DNA of 39,245 nt. Source: Brevundimonas sp. (GTDB lineage: Bacteria > Pseudomonadota > Alphaproteobacteria > Caulobacterales > Caulobacteraceae). The notes under the pieces were generated by a model. That model saw only the letters and a program-made list of their open reading frames with translations, did not search any database and was not told the DNA's origin. Below are positions 8,862-17,723 of this stretch, piece by piece. The position numbers and the translations under genes are program-made. Each line of letters starts with the position of its first letter. Within the stretch, counting starts at the first letter, position 1. The stretch lies in contig NZ_JAEMRD010000016.1 in the NCBI RefSeq assembly GCF_016463485.1, positions 1-39,245 on the forward strand. The letters are read 5' to 3'.

Positions 8862-10127
8862 TTACGCCGCGCCGTCGGCCGTCTTCTTCTTCTCGGCATA
8901 GATCAGCAGGGGCTGGGCCTTGCCGTCGATGACCTCGGCGTTGACGACAACTTCCTCGACACCCTCGAAGGTGGGCAGCTCGAACATGGTCTCGAGCAGG
9001 ATGCCTTCCAGGATCGAACGCAGGCCGCGCGCGCCGGTCTTTCGCGTGATGGCCTTCTTGGCGACGGCGTTGAGCGCGTCGTCGGTGAAGGTCAAGCCGA
9101 CATTCTCCATCTCGAACAGGCGCTTGTACTGTTTGATCAGGGCGTTCTTGGGCTCGGTCAGGATGGTGACCAGGGCCGTTTCGTCCAGATCTTCCAGCGT
9201 CGCCAAGACGGGCAGACGGCCGATGAACTCGGGGATCAGGCCGAAACGCATCAGGTCGTCGGGCTCGACACCCTTCAGGATGTCGCCGGTGCGGCGTTCG
9301 TCGACGTTCGACACCTTGGCGCCGAAGCCGATCGACGCCCCGGCCCCGCGCGCCGAGATCACCTTCTCCAGCCCGGCGAAGGCACCGCCGACGATGAACA
9401 GGATGTTGGCGGTATCGACCTGCAGGAACTCCTGCTGCGGATGCTTGCGGCCACCCTGCGGCGGCACCGACGCGACGGTGCCTTCCATGATCTTCAGCAG
9501 GGCCTGCTGCACGCCCTCGCCCGAGACGTCGCGGGTGATCGAGGGGTTGTCCGACTTGCGCGAGATCTTGTCGATTTCGTCGATGTAGACGATGCCGCGC
9601 TGGGCCCGCTCGACGTTGTAGTCGGAGGCCTGGAGCAGCTTCAGGATGATGTTCTCGACGTCCTCACCCACATAACCGGCCTCGGTCAGGGTGGTGGCGT
9701 CGGCCATGGTGAACGGCACGTCGATGATGCGGGCGAGCGTCTGGGCCAGCAGCGTCTTGCCGGAGCCCGTCGGGCCGATCAGCATGATGTTGGACTTGGC
9801 CAGCTCGACGTCGTTGTTCTTGGTCGCGTGGTTCAGGCGCTTGTAGTGGTTATGGACGGCGACGCTCAGCACCTTCTTGGCGTGGCTCTGGCCGATCACA
9901 TAGTCGTCGAGGACCTCACGGATTTCCTTGGGCGTGGGAACACCATCGGTCGACTTCTTGAAGCCGATCTTGTGCTCTTCGCGGATGATATCCATGCACA
10001 GCTCGACGCATTCATCGCAGATGAAGACGGTCGGGCCCGCAATCAGCTTGCGGACTTCATGCTGGCTCTTGCCGCAAAATGAGCAGTACAGAGTGCTCTT
10101 GGCGTCGGTTCCGGCGGCTTTGGTCAT
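8862..10127 (-). CDS. clpX: ClpX, ATP-dependent unfoldase of the ClpXP protease
   Basis: A 421-residue AAA+ hexamer subunit that recognises, unfolds and feeds proteins into ClpP. The N-terminal zinc-binding domain has cysteines 15, 18, 37 and 40 (CSFC and CDEC). Walker A is GPTGSGKT at 118–125 and Walker B contains [10 protein letters not shown]. The pore loop GYVGED and the IGF loop that docks on ClpP (GASIGFGAK) are both present. Length and order match Caulobacter and E. coli ClpX. In Caulobacter, ClpXP degrades CtrA and other cell-cycle regulators and is essential. The gene is divergent from cicA and followed by its own terminator. Confidence 0.98.
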   Translation of the reverse strand: MTKAAGTDAKSTLYCSFCGKSQHEVRKLIAGPTVFICDECVELCMDIIREEHKIGFKKSTDGVPTPKEIREVLDDYVIGQSHAKKVLSVAVHNHYKRLNHATKNNDVELAKSNIMLIGPTGSGKTLLAQTLARIIDVPFTMADATTLTEAGYVGEDVENIILKLLQASDYNVERAQRGIVYIDEIDKISRKSDNPSITRDVSGEGVQQALLKIMEGTVASVPPQGGRKHPQQEFLQVDTANILFIVGGAFAGLEKVISARGAGASIGFGAKVSNVDERRTGDILKGVEPDDLMRFGLIPEFIGRLPVLATLEDLDETALVTILTEPKNALIKQYKRLFEMENVGLTFTDDALNAVAKKAITRKTGARGLRSILEGILLETMFELPTFEGVEEVVVNAEVIDGKAQPLLIYAEKKKTADGAA

Positions 10128-10330
10128 GGACCCTTCTCAATCTCGTGGGGTTGCGGCTCCGTTAAGGACGGCTGCGACCGACACGCTTCCTTCGCGTTGA
10201 TTCCACCACTATGGACGCGAAGATATTCAAAAAATGACAATCAACCATCCGGCCGCTCGTCACAACCCCGCCCGGTTGAGCAGTTCGTGATGATTGGGGG
10301 GATGTTCAATGTCGACGGGGACTGCGGCGG

Positions 10331-10987
10331 ATGAGTGACATGGGGACGCGAGCACGGGACCGCCAGAGCACCGAGGACGGCCGACCCATCGTCGCCTTCG
10401 ATTTCGACGGCACTCTGACGATTCGCGACAGCTTTACCGCCTTCCTGCGCTGGCGGGCCGGACGTCGCGGCTGGGCGGTGGGTCTGGTAAAGCTGGCCCC
10501 GGCGGTGGCCACCTATGCACGGGACCGCGACCGGGGGCGGATCAAGGCGGCCTCGGTGCGCGAGTTTCTCGGCGGCGTCGATCGTGCGACCCTGGCCGCC
10601 GAGGCGGAGGCGTTTGCCCAGGATGTCTGGACCCGATTCATGCGGCCGGACGCCCTGGCCTGCTGGAACGACTGGGGGGCCAGGGGCGCACACCGTGTCA
10701 TCGTCACCGCCTCGCCCGAGGAAACGGTCGCTCCGTTTGCTCGAAGACTGGGTGCCGAGGCCTTGCTGGGGACGTCCCTGACCTTCGATGAGGCCGGCCG
10801 CGTGACCGGGGCCTTCACCGGCCCGAACTGCCGTGGCGAGGAGAAGGTGCAGCGCCTGAAGGCGGCCTATGGCGACGATGTCAGGGTCGTGGCCGCCTAT
10901 GGCGACACCTCCGGCGATACCGAGATGCTGGCGATGGCGGAGCATGCCGGTTTCAGGGTGTTCACAGAGCGGCCCGGCCGACGTTGA
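10331..10987 (+). CDS. cicA: CicA-like HAD-IB phosphatase
   Basis: A 218-residue HAD subfamily IB hydrolase. The nucleophile motif VAFDFDGTLT places Asp24 and Asp26 near the N-terminus, VTASPEETV is motif II, and YGDTSGDTEML is the acidic motif IV. The family resembles phosphoserine phosphatase and acyl-glycerol-phosphate-linked HADs. The symbol rests on position: in Caulobacter crescentus a phosphotransferase-superfamily gene called cicA lies between clpP and clpX, and its dosage affects growth and cell shape. Here the gene sits in the same interval, divergent from clpX. The start has only a weak GGCGG upstream; ATG 10340 is possible. Confidence 0.85.
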   Translation: MSDMGTRARDRQSTEDGRPIVAFDFDGTLTIRDSFTAFLRWRAGRRGWAVGLVKLAPAVATYARDRDRGRIKAASVREFLGGVDRATLAAEAEAFAQDVWTRFMRPDALACWNDWGARGAHRVIVTASPEETVAPFARRLGAEALLGTSLTFDEAGRVTGAFTGPNCRGEEKVQRLKAAYGDDVRVVAAYGDTSGDTEMLAMAEHAGFRVFTERPGRR

Positions 10988-11059
10988 ACGTCGTCGCGCG
11001 TGATTGACGTTACGCCGTTCGGCTGATTTCCTCAGGGTTGGACCTGGGGGAGTTTCACG

Positions 11060-11566
11060 ATGCGCATCGCACTTCTGGCCTGTCTGCCGGCTCTTGGGCT
11101 TGCCGGCTGTGGAGCCTCCGAACCCGCCGCGATAACGTCGTCGCCTTCCGTGGTCGCTGCGACCGACATCGATCAGGGTCGCTACCTCGTTGCGGTCGGA
11201 GGCTGCAATGACTGCCATACGCCGGGCTTCGCCCCGACCGGCGGTGATGTCCCTGAGACGCAGAGGCTGATGGGCAATCCGGTCGGATACGCCGGGCCCT
11301 GGGGCGTGACCTACGCCAACAACCTGCGCATCACGACGGCCGGAATGACTGAGGACGCCTGGGTCGAAATGCTGGCCACCCGCCGGGCCGCGCCACCGAT
11401 GCCCTGGCCCTCGGTCCGTGCCATGAGCGATTCCGACAAGCGCGCGGTCTATCGCTACATCCGCTCTCTTGGATCGGGCGGACAGCCGGCCCCCACCGCA
11501 CTGCCCCCCGGCGTCAAACCGACGACCCCGGTCGAGAACATGGTGCCGGTCATGCCCGAAGCCTGA
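11060..11566 (+). CDS. c-type cytochrome lipoprotein
   Basis: A 168-residue exported protein. The N-terminal signal ends in a lipobox LAGC, so the mature protein should be a lipoprotein anchored by Cys17. A single haem-binding site CNDCH follows at about residues 50–54, with methionines downstream as possible axial ligands. The C-terminus is proline-rich and probably extended. This is typical of monohaem cytochrome c domains that accept electrons from periplasmic dehydrogenases. Start ATG 11060 has a strong GGGGGAG upstream. Its partner is not in the window, and nothing ties it to the clp genes functionally. Confidence 0.85.
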   Translation: MRIALLACLPALGLAGCGASEPAAITSSPSVVAATDIDQGRYLVAVGGCNDCHTPGFAPTGGDVPETQRLMGNPVGYAGPWGVTYANNLRITTAGMTEDAWVEMLATRRAAPPMPWPSVRAMSDSDKRAVYRYIRSLGSGGQPAPTALPPGVKPTTPVENMVPVMPEA

Positions 11567-11568
11567 CG

Positions 11569-11889
11569 TCAGTTCCCGTCAGCATCCACATCGAACACGA
11601 CCACCTTGCCCCGAGAGGTGGGGTCCCACCCCGCCGCAATCGCCGAAGCGACGGCGTTCTTCACCGCTTCAACGTTGATCCGCTGGCGCTCGAAGTTGGG
11701 GGCTCCGTTGGCCCGCATCGCCATCGGAAACTGGACGATGGCCTCGCGCTGGGCGTCGACCTGTCGCAGGGCGATACCGATGCCCTGCCATTCGTTGCCG
11801 GTGGTGCGCTGGGGCTGGCGACGGACTTCCCAGGCATAGTCATCGCCATCGACATGGACGACGCCTTTGAGATCGCGGGTGTGCTGCAT
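11569..11889 (-). CDS. Conserved-looking hypothetical protein, 106 residues
   Basis: A soluble protein beginning MQHTRDLKGVVHVDG, with AGGA 5 nt before ATG 11889. It has alternating strand-like segments and no motif I recognise. It lies just past the clpP terminator in the same direction and converges with the cytochrome gene, 2 nt away. Its position mirrors that of the acidic protein behind clpX. Function unknown. Confidence 0.65.
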   Translation of the reverse strand: MQHTRDLKGVVHVDGDDYAWEVRRQPQRTTGNEWQGIGIALRQVDAQREAIVQFPMAMRANGAPNFERQRINVEAVKNAVASAIAAGWDPTSRGKVVVFDVDADGN

Positions 11890-11911
11890 GGTGTCCTGTT
11901 ATCACAAATGA

Positions 11912-11941
11912 AAAGGGCGCGCCGATCCCGGCGCGCCCTTT
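11912..11941 (-). terminator. Intrinsic terminator of clpP
   Basis: A perfect 13-bp stem (11912–11924 with 11929–11941) closed by a 4-nt loop. On the leftward strand TTTT follows, 20 nt past the clpP stop. The flank ATGAAAAGGGCGC is the same as at the clpX terminator. Confidence 0.9.
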
Positions 11942-11960
11942 CCTCGTCATTGAAGCGGGG

Positions 11961-12602
11961 TCAGACGGTCTTGATACCGTCCGCTTCGGCTTCGGTGCGC
12001 TTGTCGTAGACGTGATCGACGATGCCCCAGGCCTTGGCCGATTCGGCGTCCATGAAGTGGTCGCGGTCCAGCGTCTTCTCGACCTCCTCGTAGGTCCGGC
12101 CCGTGTGGTGGACATAGATCTCGTTGAGGCGACGCTTGGTGTAGCGGATGTCGGCGGCGTGCAGTTCGATGTCCGACGCCTGACCCCGGAACCCACCCGA
12201 GGGCTGGTGAACCATGATGCGAGCGTTGGGCAGGGCAATGCGCTGGCCCGCCTCACCGGCCGTCAGGATCAGGGAGCCAGCCGAGGCCGCCATGCCCATG
12301 ACCACGGTAGAGACCGGCGACTTGATGTACTGCATGGTGTCGTAGATCGCGAGCGCCGAGGTCACCTGACCGCCGGGGCTGTTGATGTACATGGAGATTT
12401 CCTTCTTGGGGTTCTCCGATTCCAGGAACAGCAGCTGGGCGCAGATCAGCGACGCCATGCCGTCCTCGAACGGACCGGTCAGAAAGATGATCCGCTCACG
12501 CAACAGGCGCGAGAAGATGTCGAAGGCCCGCTCGCCCCGGCTGGACTGCTCCACCACCATGGGGACGAGGTTGTTCGAGATGTAGTCGATCGGATCGCGC
12601 AT
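11961..12602 (-). CDS. clpP: ClpP, serine protease subunit of ClpXP/ClpAP
   Basis: A 213-residue peptidase forming the double-heptamer chamber of Clp proteases. The catalytic triad is visible: Ser107 in GMAASAGSL, His132 in MVHQPSGG and Asp181 in LDRDHFM. The substrate-groove motif INSPGG is intact. A short N-terminal propeptide is likely, as in E. coli. AAGG lies 8 nt before ATG 12602. The gene follows the TPR gene by 67 nt with no terminator between them, so read-through from that gene is possible besides its own promoter. It is followed by a strong terminator. Confidence 0.98.
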   Translation of the reverse strand: MRDPIDYISNNLVPMVVEQSSRGERAFDIFSRLLRERIIFLTGPFEDGMASLICAQLLFLESENPKKEISMYINSPGGQVTSALAIYDTMQYIKSPVSTVVMGMAASAGSLILTAGEAGQRIALPNARIMVHQPSGGFRGQASDIELHAADIRYTKRRLNEIYVHHTGRTYEEVEKTLDRDHFMDAESAKAWGIVDHVYDKRTEAEADGIKTV

Positions 12603-12669
12603 TCTGGCCTTCTCGATGATTGTGGCGCGCCCGAATCAGCACGCGTCTGGCTTGACCTTGGATATCGCG

Positions 12670-14985
12670 TCACAGAGGCCCGGTTTCAAGCGGCATGGAC
12701 GCATCCCATGCCGCACGGACGGAGTTGCGAAACAGATAACGCAAGCCGTTGAGGTCGGATCGCCCTTCCACGCCCGTCGCCTGGCCGCCCACACGCTCCA
12801 GCAGGGACCGGGCGGCGGCGCGCAGGACAACCAGCGCCTGATCGGGTTGCTCGGCCCGGATCAGGGTGACCCCCAGGTTCATGCCGAACCGGATCCGGTT
12901 ACGCGGGTCGTCGTCGGTCTCCATGATCGCCAGTGCCCGACGCATCAAGGGTATCGCCTCCTCGAATCGGTCCTGCATGAAGATCGCAAGCGCCAGTTCC
13001 TGAAGCGTATCTGCCGTCTGGGGATGATCCCGGCCGAACCTTCGTTCTCGCAGATCGAGCAGAGACCTGAGGTAGCTTTCGGCCTCGGTAAACTTTCCCT
13101 GTTCGACCATCTCGAGCGCAATACGTTGGACGACGTCGACCGTGTCTGGGTGACCTGCGCCAAACAGCTCACGCCGTATCTGGAAAGCCATACCGAAATG
13201 CCGCATGGCGCGGTCGGCCTGGCCGGTGTCGCTGAAGGCCGCGCCGAGCGCCAGATGGATGCTCGCCAGCAGAATTCGATCATTCGAGGCCGCAGCAAGT
13301 TCCGCTGCACGCGCCAGCAGCGAGTCGGCCCTCGACCAGTCGCCTCTCGCCCCCATCGCATTGGCCAGTCGCAACATGGCTCCCGCCGTGGCCGCGTGGT
13401 TCGCGCCATACGCCTGTTCCGTCGCTGAGAGTGCATCCCGAAACAGGGTTTCAGCAGCAACGGTTCTCCCAAGGTTGTAGGTCGTCATAGCCAGGTCGGT
13501 GAGGGCGTCCGCGCGGACCTTGGAATCGGTCGCGTCGCCGAGGGTCTGCAACTGGTACACCTCGGCCTCGGCAAAGGCCTCCTGAGCATAGAGGGTTCCA
13601 GCAAGGTGAAGGCGAGCCCGCGCGATCGCGACGGGATCGGACGGAGCCTCGGCCAGGCGCATCGCGAGTGCGCGACGGCGCGCCGCCTCGGCTTCCTGAT
13701 AGAGCCCCGTGCGATTGGCGGCGAGACCGAACGCCTCGATCGAGCGGACCTTGGCCCCGCCCGCAGCATCGTCGATCGCCACCACGCGGCGCAGGACGCG
13801 CAGGGCTTCGATGTATTTGTACTGGTCCAGATAGGTCGACCCCAGGTTGAACAACTGGACCGCGACGGCGGGATCGTTTTCGCCGTGTATGGACTCGGCC
13901 AGCCGGACGGCCTCGATCTGGACCGGCTCGGCCTCGGACGGGCGATCGAGATTTCGCAGCGTCAAACCCAGCCACGAGACCGGCGAGAACAGCAGCGCGG
14001 GCGTGACCGGCTCACGGCGACGCAGGGCGACAGCGGTCCGGAACGGCGCTTCCGCCTCGGCCGTCCGCCCATTGCGGTAACGCAGGACGCCCAGGTCCAG
14101 TGCCGACCGTGCCACCTGATCGTCGCTCAACACCCTTTGTTGCCCGTTCGCCTCGCCCTCCAGCTCAAGAATCCGGACCAGCAGAGGTTCGGTCTCGGCC
14201 CCTCTCCCCAGCTTCTTCAGCGTTTCCGACAGCCAGTAGGCGGCGGTCGCGGCATGGGGGGCGTCCGCACCGCCAGCCGCCTCGCGCGATTCAAGCTCCA
14301 GCCTGTAGGCCGGCTCGGCCTCGGCGTAGCGCGCGAGTTCGTACAGTCGCACGGCCAGCCGGTTGGCGGCGGCCGCCTTCGTCGACTCGTCGTCACCGTC
14401 GCCCACAGCGGCGAGCACGGCCTGAAGCTGGACCACCGCCTCGGCCTTGCGATCCACCGCCGACAGGGCGTCGGCCAGGCTGTTGCGAACGGTCAACAGG
14501 TCCGGGTCCGCAGCCGCCCGCACGGACAGGACTTCGAGAGCGCCCTCGAACATCGGAACGGCCTCGGCCGGTTGGCCCGCCTCGACAAGCGCGAAGGCCA
14601 GCTGTGCCCGCGCGGCACCCAGGCCGTCCCGATCCGTCGGATGATGCTCCGCGATCCGCAGCCGTTCACGCAGATGGGCCTCATAGTCGGCGAATGCCCG
14701 ACCCTGAAGCCGGATCGCAGTCGCCATCCAGGAATGGCTCGCCGACACGCGCGGATCATCGGGTCCATAGGCGACCCGTTCCAGCGGCAGCAAAAGGCGA
14801 ATGGCGGCCTCGACCTCGACCCAGTCCTGCGCCTCGATTGCCGTGGACGCCCGGGCATCGAGCGCCAGCATCTCGGGCGTGGTCTCCGCTGTCGCCCGAA
14901 GACTCTCGGCGTCCTGCGCCGCAGCCGGGAATGCCGGAGCCAGAAGCCCCAGACTTACGGCGATCAGCATCCCCCAGATGCGCAT
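12670..14985 (-). CDS. Large exported tetratricopeptide-repeat protein
   Basis: A 771-residue protein with a signal peptide ending near FPAAAQ (about residue 24), followed almost entirely by helical repeats. Repeat signatures such as GDWSRADSLLARA, GKFTEAESYLRSLLDLRE and DRFEEAIPLMRRALAI mark TPR_10/TPR_12-type units with roughly 40-residue spacing. It probably acts as a periplasmic or surface-exposed scaffold; no catalytic domain is seen. It sits between tig and clpP, which are usually closer neighbours. The ribosome-binding site, a GGGGG run, is inside the tig terminator stem, so expression may be limited (see findings). Confidence 0.85.
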   Translation of the reverse strand: MRIWGMLIAVSLGLLAPAFPAAAQDAESLRATAETTPEMLALDARASTAIEAQDWVEVEAAIRLLLPLERVAYGPDDPRVSASHSWMATAIRLQGRAFADYEAHLRERLRIAEHHPTDRDGLGAARAQLAFALVEAGQPAEAVPMFEGALEVLSVRAAADPDLLTVRNSLADALSAVDRKAEAVVQLQAVLAAVGDGDDESTKAAAANRLAVRLYELARYAEAEPAYRLELESREAAGGADAPHAATAAYWLSETLKKLGRGAETEPLLVRILELEGEANGQQRVLSDDQVARSALDLGVLRYRNGRTAEAEAPFRTAVALRRREPVTPALLFSPVSWLGLTLRNLDRPSEAEPVQIEAVRLAESIHGENDPAVAVQLFNLGSTYLDQYKYIEALRVLRRVVAIDDAAGGAKVRSIEAFGLAANRTGLYQEAEAARRRALAMRLAEAPSDPVAIARARLHLAGTLYAQEAFAEAEVYQLQTLGDATDSKVRADALTDLAMTTYNLGRTVAAETLFRDALSATEQAYGANHAATAGAMLRLANAMGARGDWSRADSLLARAAELAAASNDRILLASIHLALGAAFSDTGQADRAMRHFGMAFQIRRELFGAGHPDTVDVVQRIALEMVEQGKFTEAESYLRSLLDLRERRFGRDHPQTADTLQELALAIFMQDRFEEAIPLMRRALAIMETDDDPRNRIRFGMNLGVTLIRAEQPDQALVVLRAAARSLLERVGGQATGVEGRSDLNGLRYLFRNSVRAAWDASMPLETGPL

Positions 14986-14986
14986 G

Positions 14987-15016
14987 AAAAAGCCCCCGGC
15001 GCGGAACGCCGGGGGC
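14987..15016 (-). terminator. Intrinsic terminator of tig, overlapping the TPR gene's ribosome-binding site
   Basis: A perfect 10-bp GC stem (14992–15001 with 15007–15016), 5-nt loop and a T5 run on the leftward strand, about 54 nt past the tig stop. The run ends only one base before the TPR start codon, so the stem's 3' arm supplies the GGGGG that would bind the ribosome. Confidence 0.9.
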
Positions 15017-15069
15017 CATCATGCATACTCGGGGTCGCCTGCGCGACCCACGGAAGCTGACCGAAGGGA

Positions 15070-16413
15070 TCAGCCCTCGTCTTCGTCCTTGAGCAGCTCT
15101 TCCTTGGTGATCGGGGTGTCGGTGGTTTCCGCCTGGTTGAAGATCAGGTCGACGACCTTCTCCTCATAGATCGGGGCGCGCATCTGGGCGGCGGCGTTGG
15201 GGTTCTGGCGATAGAAGTCCAGCACCATCTTTTCCTGACCCGGATAGTTGCGGGCCTCGGCCATGATCGCCTGGTTCAGTTCCTGGTCGGTGACGCCGAT
15301 GTTGTTGGCGCGGCCGATCTCGGCCAGCACCAGGCCCAGGCGCACGCGGCGCTCGGCGATCTTGCGGTATTCGGTCTTCAGGTCCTCGTCGGACTTGGCG
15401 GCGTCCTCCTCGGGCAGGTCACCCTTGGCCTTGTCGGCCTCGACCTGTTTCCAGATACCGTCGAACTCGGCCTCGACCATCTTGGGCGGCAAGTCGAAGC
15501 TGTGCGCCTCGTCCAGCTGGTCCAGCAGGGCGCGCTTCAGCTTGAAGCGGGCGGCACCGGCGTATTGCTGGTTCAGGTTGTCGCGCAGCAGCTCCTTGAG
15601 CTTGTCCAGCGATTCCAGGCCGATCCGCTTGGCGAAGTCCTCGTCCACGACGGCGGGGGCCTCGGCCTTGATCGCCTTCACCTTGACGTCGAAGGTGGCC
15701 AGCTTGCCGGCCAGGTTGGCGGCGTTGTAGTCGGCCGGGAAGGTGACCTCGATGGTCTTCTCTTCGCCGACCTTGGCGCCCTTGAGCTGCTCTTCGAAGC
15801 CCGGGATGAAGCGGTTGGAGCCGATCACCAGATCCGCGTCCTCGGCGGCACCGCCCTCGAAGGGTTCACCGTCCAGCTTGCCCAGGAAGTCGATGGTCAG
15901 CTGATCGCCGTCGGCGGCCTTCACGGCCTTGCCCTTCTTGTCTTCGTAGTTCTTGGCCTGGCCGGCCAGCTCGGTCAGGGCCTCGTCCAGGTCGGCGTCG
16001 GACGCCTCATAGGTCGGGCGGGCCAGCTTGAGCGTCTTGGGATCGACCGGGGTGAAGTCGGGCATGACTTCCAGGGCCATCTCGTAGGACAGGTCTTCCT
16101 CGCCCTTGATCACCTTGTCCATATCGGACAGCAGCTTCATCTCGGCCGGGGCGGCGGGACGCAGGTTGATCTCTTCCAGCGCCTTCTGGCTGGTCTCGTT
16201 CAGCTCGGCATTGATGATCTCGCCCATGAAGTCACGGCCGAAGGTCTTCTTGACGTAGGTGACGGGCACCTTGCCGGGACGGAAGCCCTTCAGCTTCATC
16301 TGCGGCGCGACTTCCTTGACCTTGGCGTCCAGCTTGGCGTTCAGCTCGGCCGCAGGGATGGTCACGCCGATGACGCGGCTGAGACCTTCGGTGGTTTTTT
16401 CGACGACTTGCAT
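15070..16413 (-). CDS. tig: Trigger factor, ribosome-bound chaperone
   Basis: A 447-residue chaperone that meets nascent chains at the ribosome exit. The N-terminal ribosome-binding signature GFRPGKVP lies near residues 43–50, the middle holds the FKBP-type prolyl isomerase domain (DGDQLTIDFLG … IPGFEEQL), and the C-terminal helical arms end in an acidic tail (LLKDEDEG). Length is close to the usual 430–450. It lies upstream of clpP and clpX as in many bacteria, but the TPR gene and a terminator separate it here, so it is probably its own transcription unit. A good promoter lies about 110 nt upstream. Confidence 0.98.
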   Translation of the reverse strand: MQVVEKTTEGLSRVIGVTIPAAELNAKLDAKVKEVAPQMKLKGFRPGKVPVTYVKKTFGRDFMGEIINAELNETSQKALEEINLRPAAPAEMKLLSDMDKVIKGEEDLSYEMALEVMPDFTPVDPKTLKLARPTYEASDADLDEALTELAGQAKNYEDKKGKAVKAADGDQLTIDFLGKLDGEPFEGGAAEDADLVIGSNRFIPGFEEQLKGAKVGEEKTIEVTFPADYNAANLAGKLATFDVKVKAIKAEAPAVVDEDFAKRIGLESLDKLKELLRDNLNQQYAGAARFKLKRALLDQLDEAHSFDLPPKMVEAEFDGIWKQVEADKAKGDLPEEDAAKSDEDLKTEYRKIAERRVRLGLVLAEIGRANNIGVTDQELNQAIMAEARNYPGQEKMVLDFYRQNPNAAAQMRAPIYEEKVVDLIFNQAETTDTPITKEELLKDEDEG

Positions 16414-16523
16414 GGCCGGGATTCTGACGCTCTGTGGCGCGGCGACCTCTCGAGGGCTGCGCGCGCGGGGTGGAAAAGCAGAAAGGGCCGCTCCATTCAG
16501 GAAGCGGCGCCTCGAAGGCCGCC

Positions 16524-16552
16524 CTTATGTCGAGATGGGCTCCAAAGGTCAA
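16524..16552 (-). promoter_or_regulatory. Probable housekeeping promoter of tig
   Basis: On the leftward strand TTGACC (16552–16547), a 17-nt spacer and CATAAG (16529–16524) match the sigma-70-type −35/−10 pattern at 5/6 and 4/6 positions. The leader of about 100 nt contains a 6-bp GCCGCT/AGCGGC hairpin. Confidence 0.5.
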
Positions 16553-16598
16553 CGCGGCGATGGTTTCGCAAGGAGCGGATCGTCGCTATCTGTGCCAG

Positions 16599-17300
16599 AT
16601 GACCCAATCTGCCCTGCCCATCGGCGTCTTCGTGACGCCCGTCACGCCGCTGCAACAGAACTGCACGACGGTCTGGTGTGTGAAGACAAACAAGGCAGCG
16701 GTGATCGATCCGGGCGGCGCTGTGGACGAGGTTCTGGGCGAAATCGCGCGGCGCGGCCTGACGCTGGACCAGATCTGGATCACCCACGGCCACCTCGATC
16801 ACGCAGGCGGAGCGGCCGAGATGAAGGAAAAGACTGGCGTCCCGATCATCGGCCCGCATGAGGCCGATCTGTTCTGGATCGAGGGCATCCCGCGCCAGGG
16901 CCAGATGTATGGCCTGCCCGAGGCGCGCACCTTCACGTCCGATCGATGGCTGACGGACGGGGACACTGTGACCCTGGGCGCAACGACGTGGGACGTGGTC
17001 CATACGCCCGGCCACACCCCCGGTCATGTCGTCTTTTTCAATCGCGAAAGCGGCTTTGCCCAGGTGGGGGATGTGATCTTCCAGGGCTCGATCGGTCGCA
17101 CGGATTTTCCGAAAAGCGACCACAACGCCCTGCTTCACTCGATCACGCACAAGCTGTGGGCGCTGGGCGACGGGGTCACCTTCGTGCCGGGACACGGGCC
17201 CATCTCAACGTTCGGGGCCGAGCGCCAGACCAACCCCTATGTCTCGGACCGGGCGATGCGATCCACGCCGATCGCCCGGCCCGCCACGGGACCGTCCTGA
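16599..17300 (+). CDS. Metallo-beta-lactamase-fold hydrolase, glyoxalase II/YcbL-like
   Basis: A 233-residue hydrolase with the HxHxDH metal motif as THGHLDHAGG, a later histidine in HTPGHTPGH, the bridging Asp in VGDVIFQGSIGRTD and a final histidine in VPGHGP. This set places it with YcbL/glyoxalase II-like hydrolases that cleave thioesters such as S-lactoylglutathione, although YcbL substrates are poorly known. The start is ATG 16599, where the protein aligns with family N-termini (LQQNCTTVW). The clearest Shine-Dalgarno (AGGAG near 16571) is too far away, so ATG 16559 remains possible. It ends 4 nt from the convergent next gene. Confidence 0.88.
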   Translation: MTQSALPIGVFVTPVTPLQQNCTTVWCVKTNKAAVIDPGGAVDEVLGEIARRGLTLDQIWITHGHLDHAGGAAEMKEKTGVPIIGPHEADLFWIEGIPRQGQMYGLPEARTFTSDRWLTDGDTVTLGATTWDVVHTPGHTPGHVVFFNRESGFAQVGDVIFQGSIGRTDFPKSDHNALLHSITHKLWALGDGVTFVPGHGPISTFGAERQTNPYVSDRAMRSTPIARPATGPS

Positions 17301-17304
17301 GCCT

Positions 17305-17607
17305 TCAGCGACGCAGCAGCAGGCCGATCAGGACACCGGCCCCGACGGCATAGAGAGCGGCGTTGATCGGCTCATCGACGATGGCTTCGCGTGTCGAGGT
17401 TGCACGGCTGCGGGCCCACTCGCGCGTCTGGTTCAGGTCTTCGCGAACGGCCTGGCGGATCGAGGTGGTCTGAGCGAAAGGCCGCGTTTCGGATGCGCGA
17501 CGATCCGCATCCGCCAGAAAGTCCGAGGCCTGGCGGTCGAGGCTGGAGGATTCGAGCTCGTCGTCGACGATGTCGGCGGTCGGGGCGGTGGCGTAGGGAT
17601 CGGTCAT
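17305..17607 (-). CDS. ElaB/YqjD-like C-terminally anchored protein
   Basis: A 100-residue protein with a charged, helical N-terminal part (SIRQAVREDLNQTREWARSR) and a single hydrophobic segment at the very end, with the charged tail LLRR. This is the architecture of DUF883 proteins (ElaB/YqjD), which are tail-anchored in the inner membrane and, in E. coli, bind ribosomes in stationary phase. Similarity here is by architecture rather than strong motif identity. A ribosome-binding AGGA lies before ATG 17607, and an EcfG-type promoter-like site lies 33 nt upstream, implying general-stress expression. Confidence 0.7.
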   Translation of the reverse strand: MTDPYATAPTADIVDDELESSSLDRQASDFLADADRRASETRPFAQTTSIRQAVREDLNQTREWARSRATSTREAIVDEPINAALYAVGAGVLIGLLLRR

Positions 17608-17640
17608 GGCGTCATCCTGGGTTGAGGGGCTGGCCGGATG

Positions 17641-17665
17641 AACAGTCCTTTGGGCGACCGGTTCC
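17641..17665 (-). promoter_or_regulatory. EcfG/SigT-type promoter-like site for the ElaB-like gene
   Basis: Read leftward: GGAAC (17665–17661), 16-nt spacer, TGTT (17644–17641). The alphaproteobacterial general-stress sigma factor EcfG (SigT in Caulobacter) prefers GGAAC-N16/17-CGTT. The predicted transcript starts about 27 nt before ATG 17607. Confidence 0.55.
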
Positions 17666-17723
17666 GTTCGACCTGAACATCCACAGCGGCGGCGCGTTGA
17701 TGAGGTTCACCAAGGAGCCCGCC

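Noticed and set aside
8826-10082. A rightward open frame opposite clpX
   Set aside because: It is the complement of a certain gene; no motif or start signal supports it.
10128-10330. A heat-shock or CtrA-type control site between clpX and cicA
   Set aside because: I found no CTTGAA…CCCCAT pair with correct spacing and no TTAA-N7-TTAA motif.
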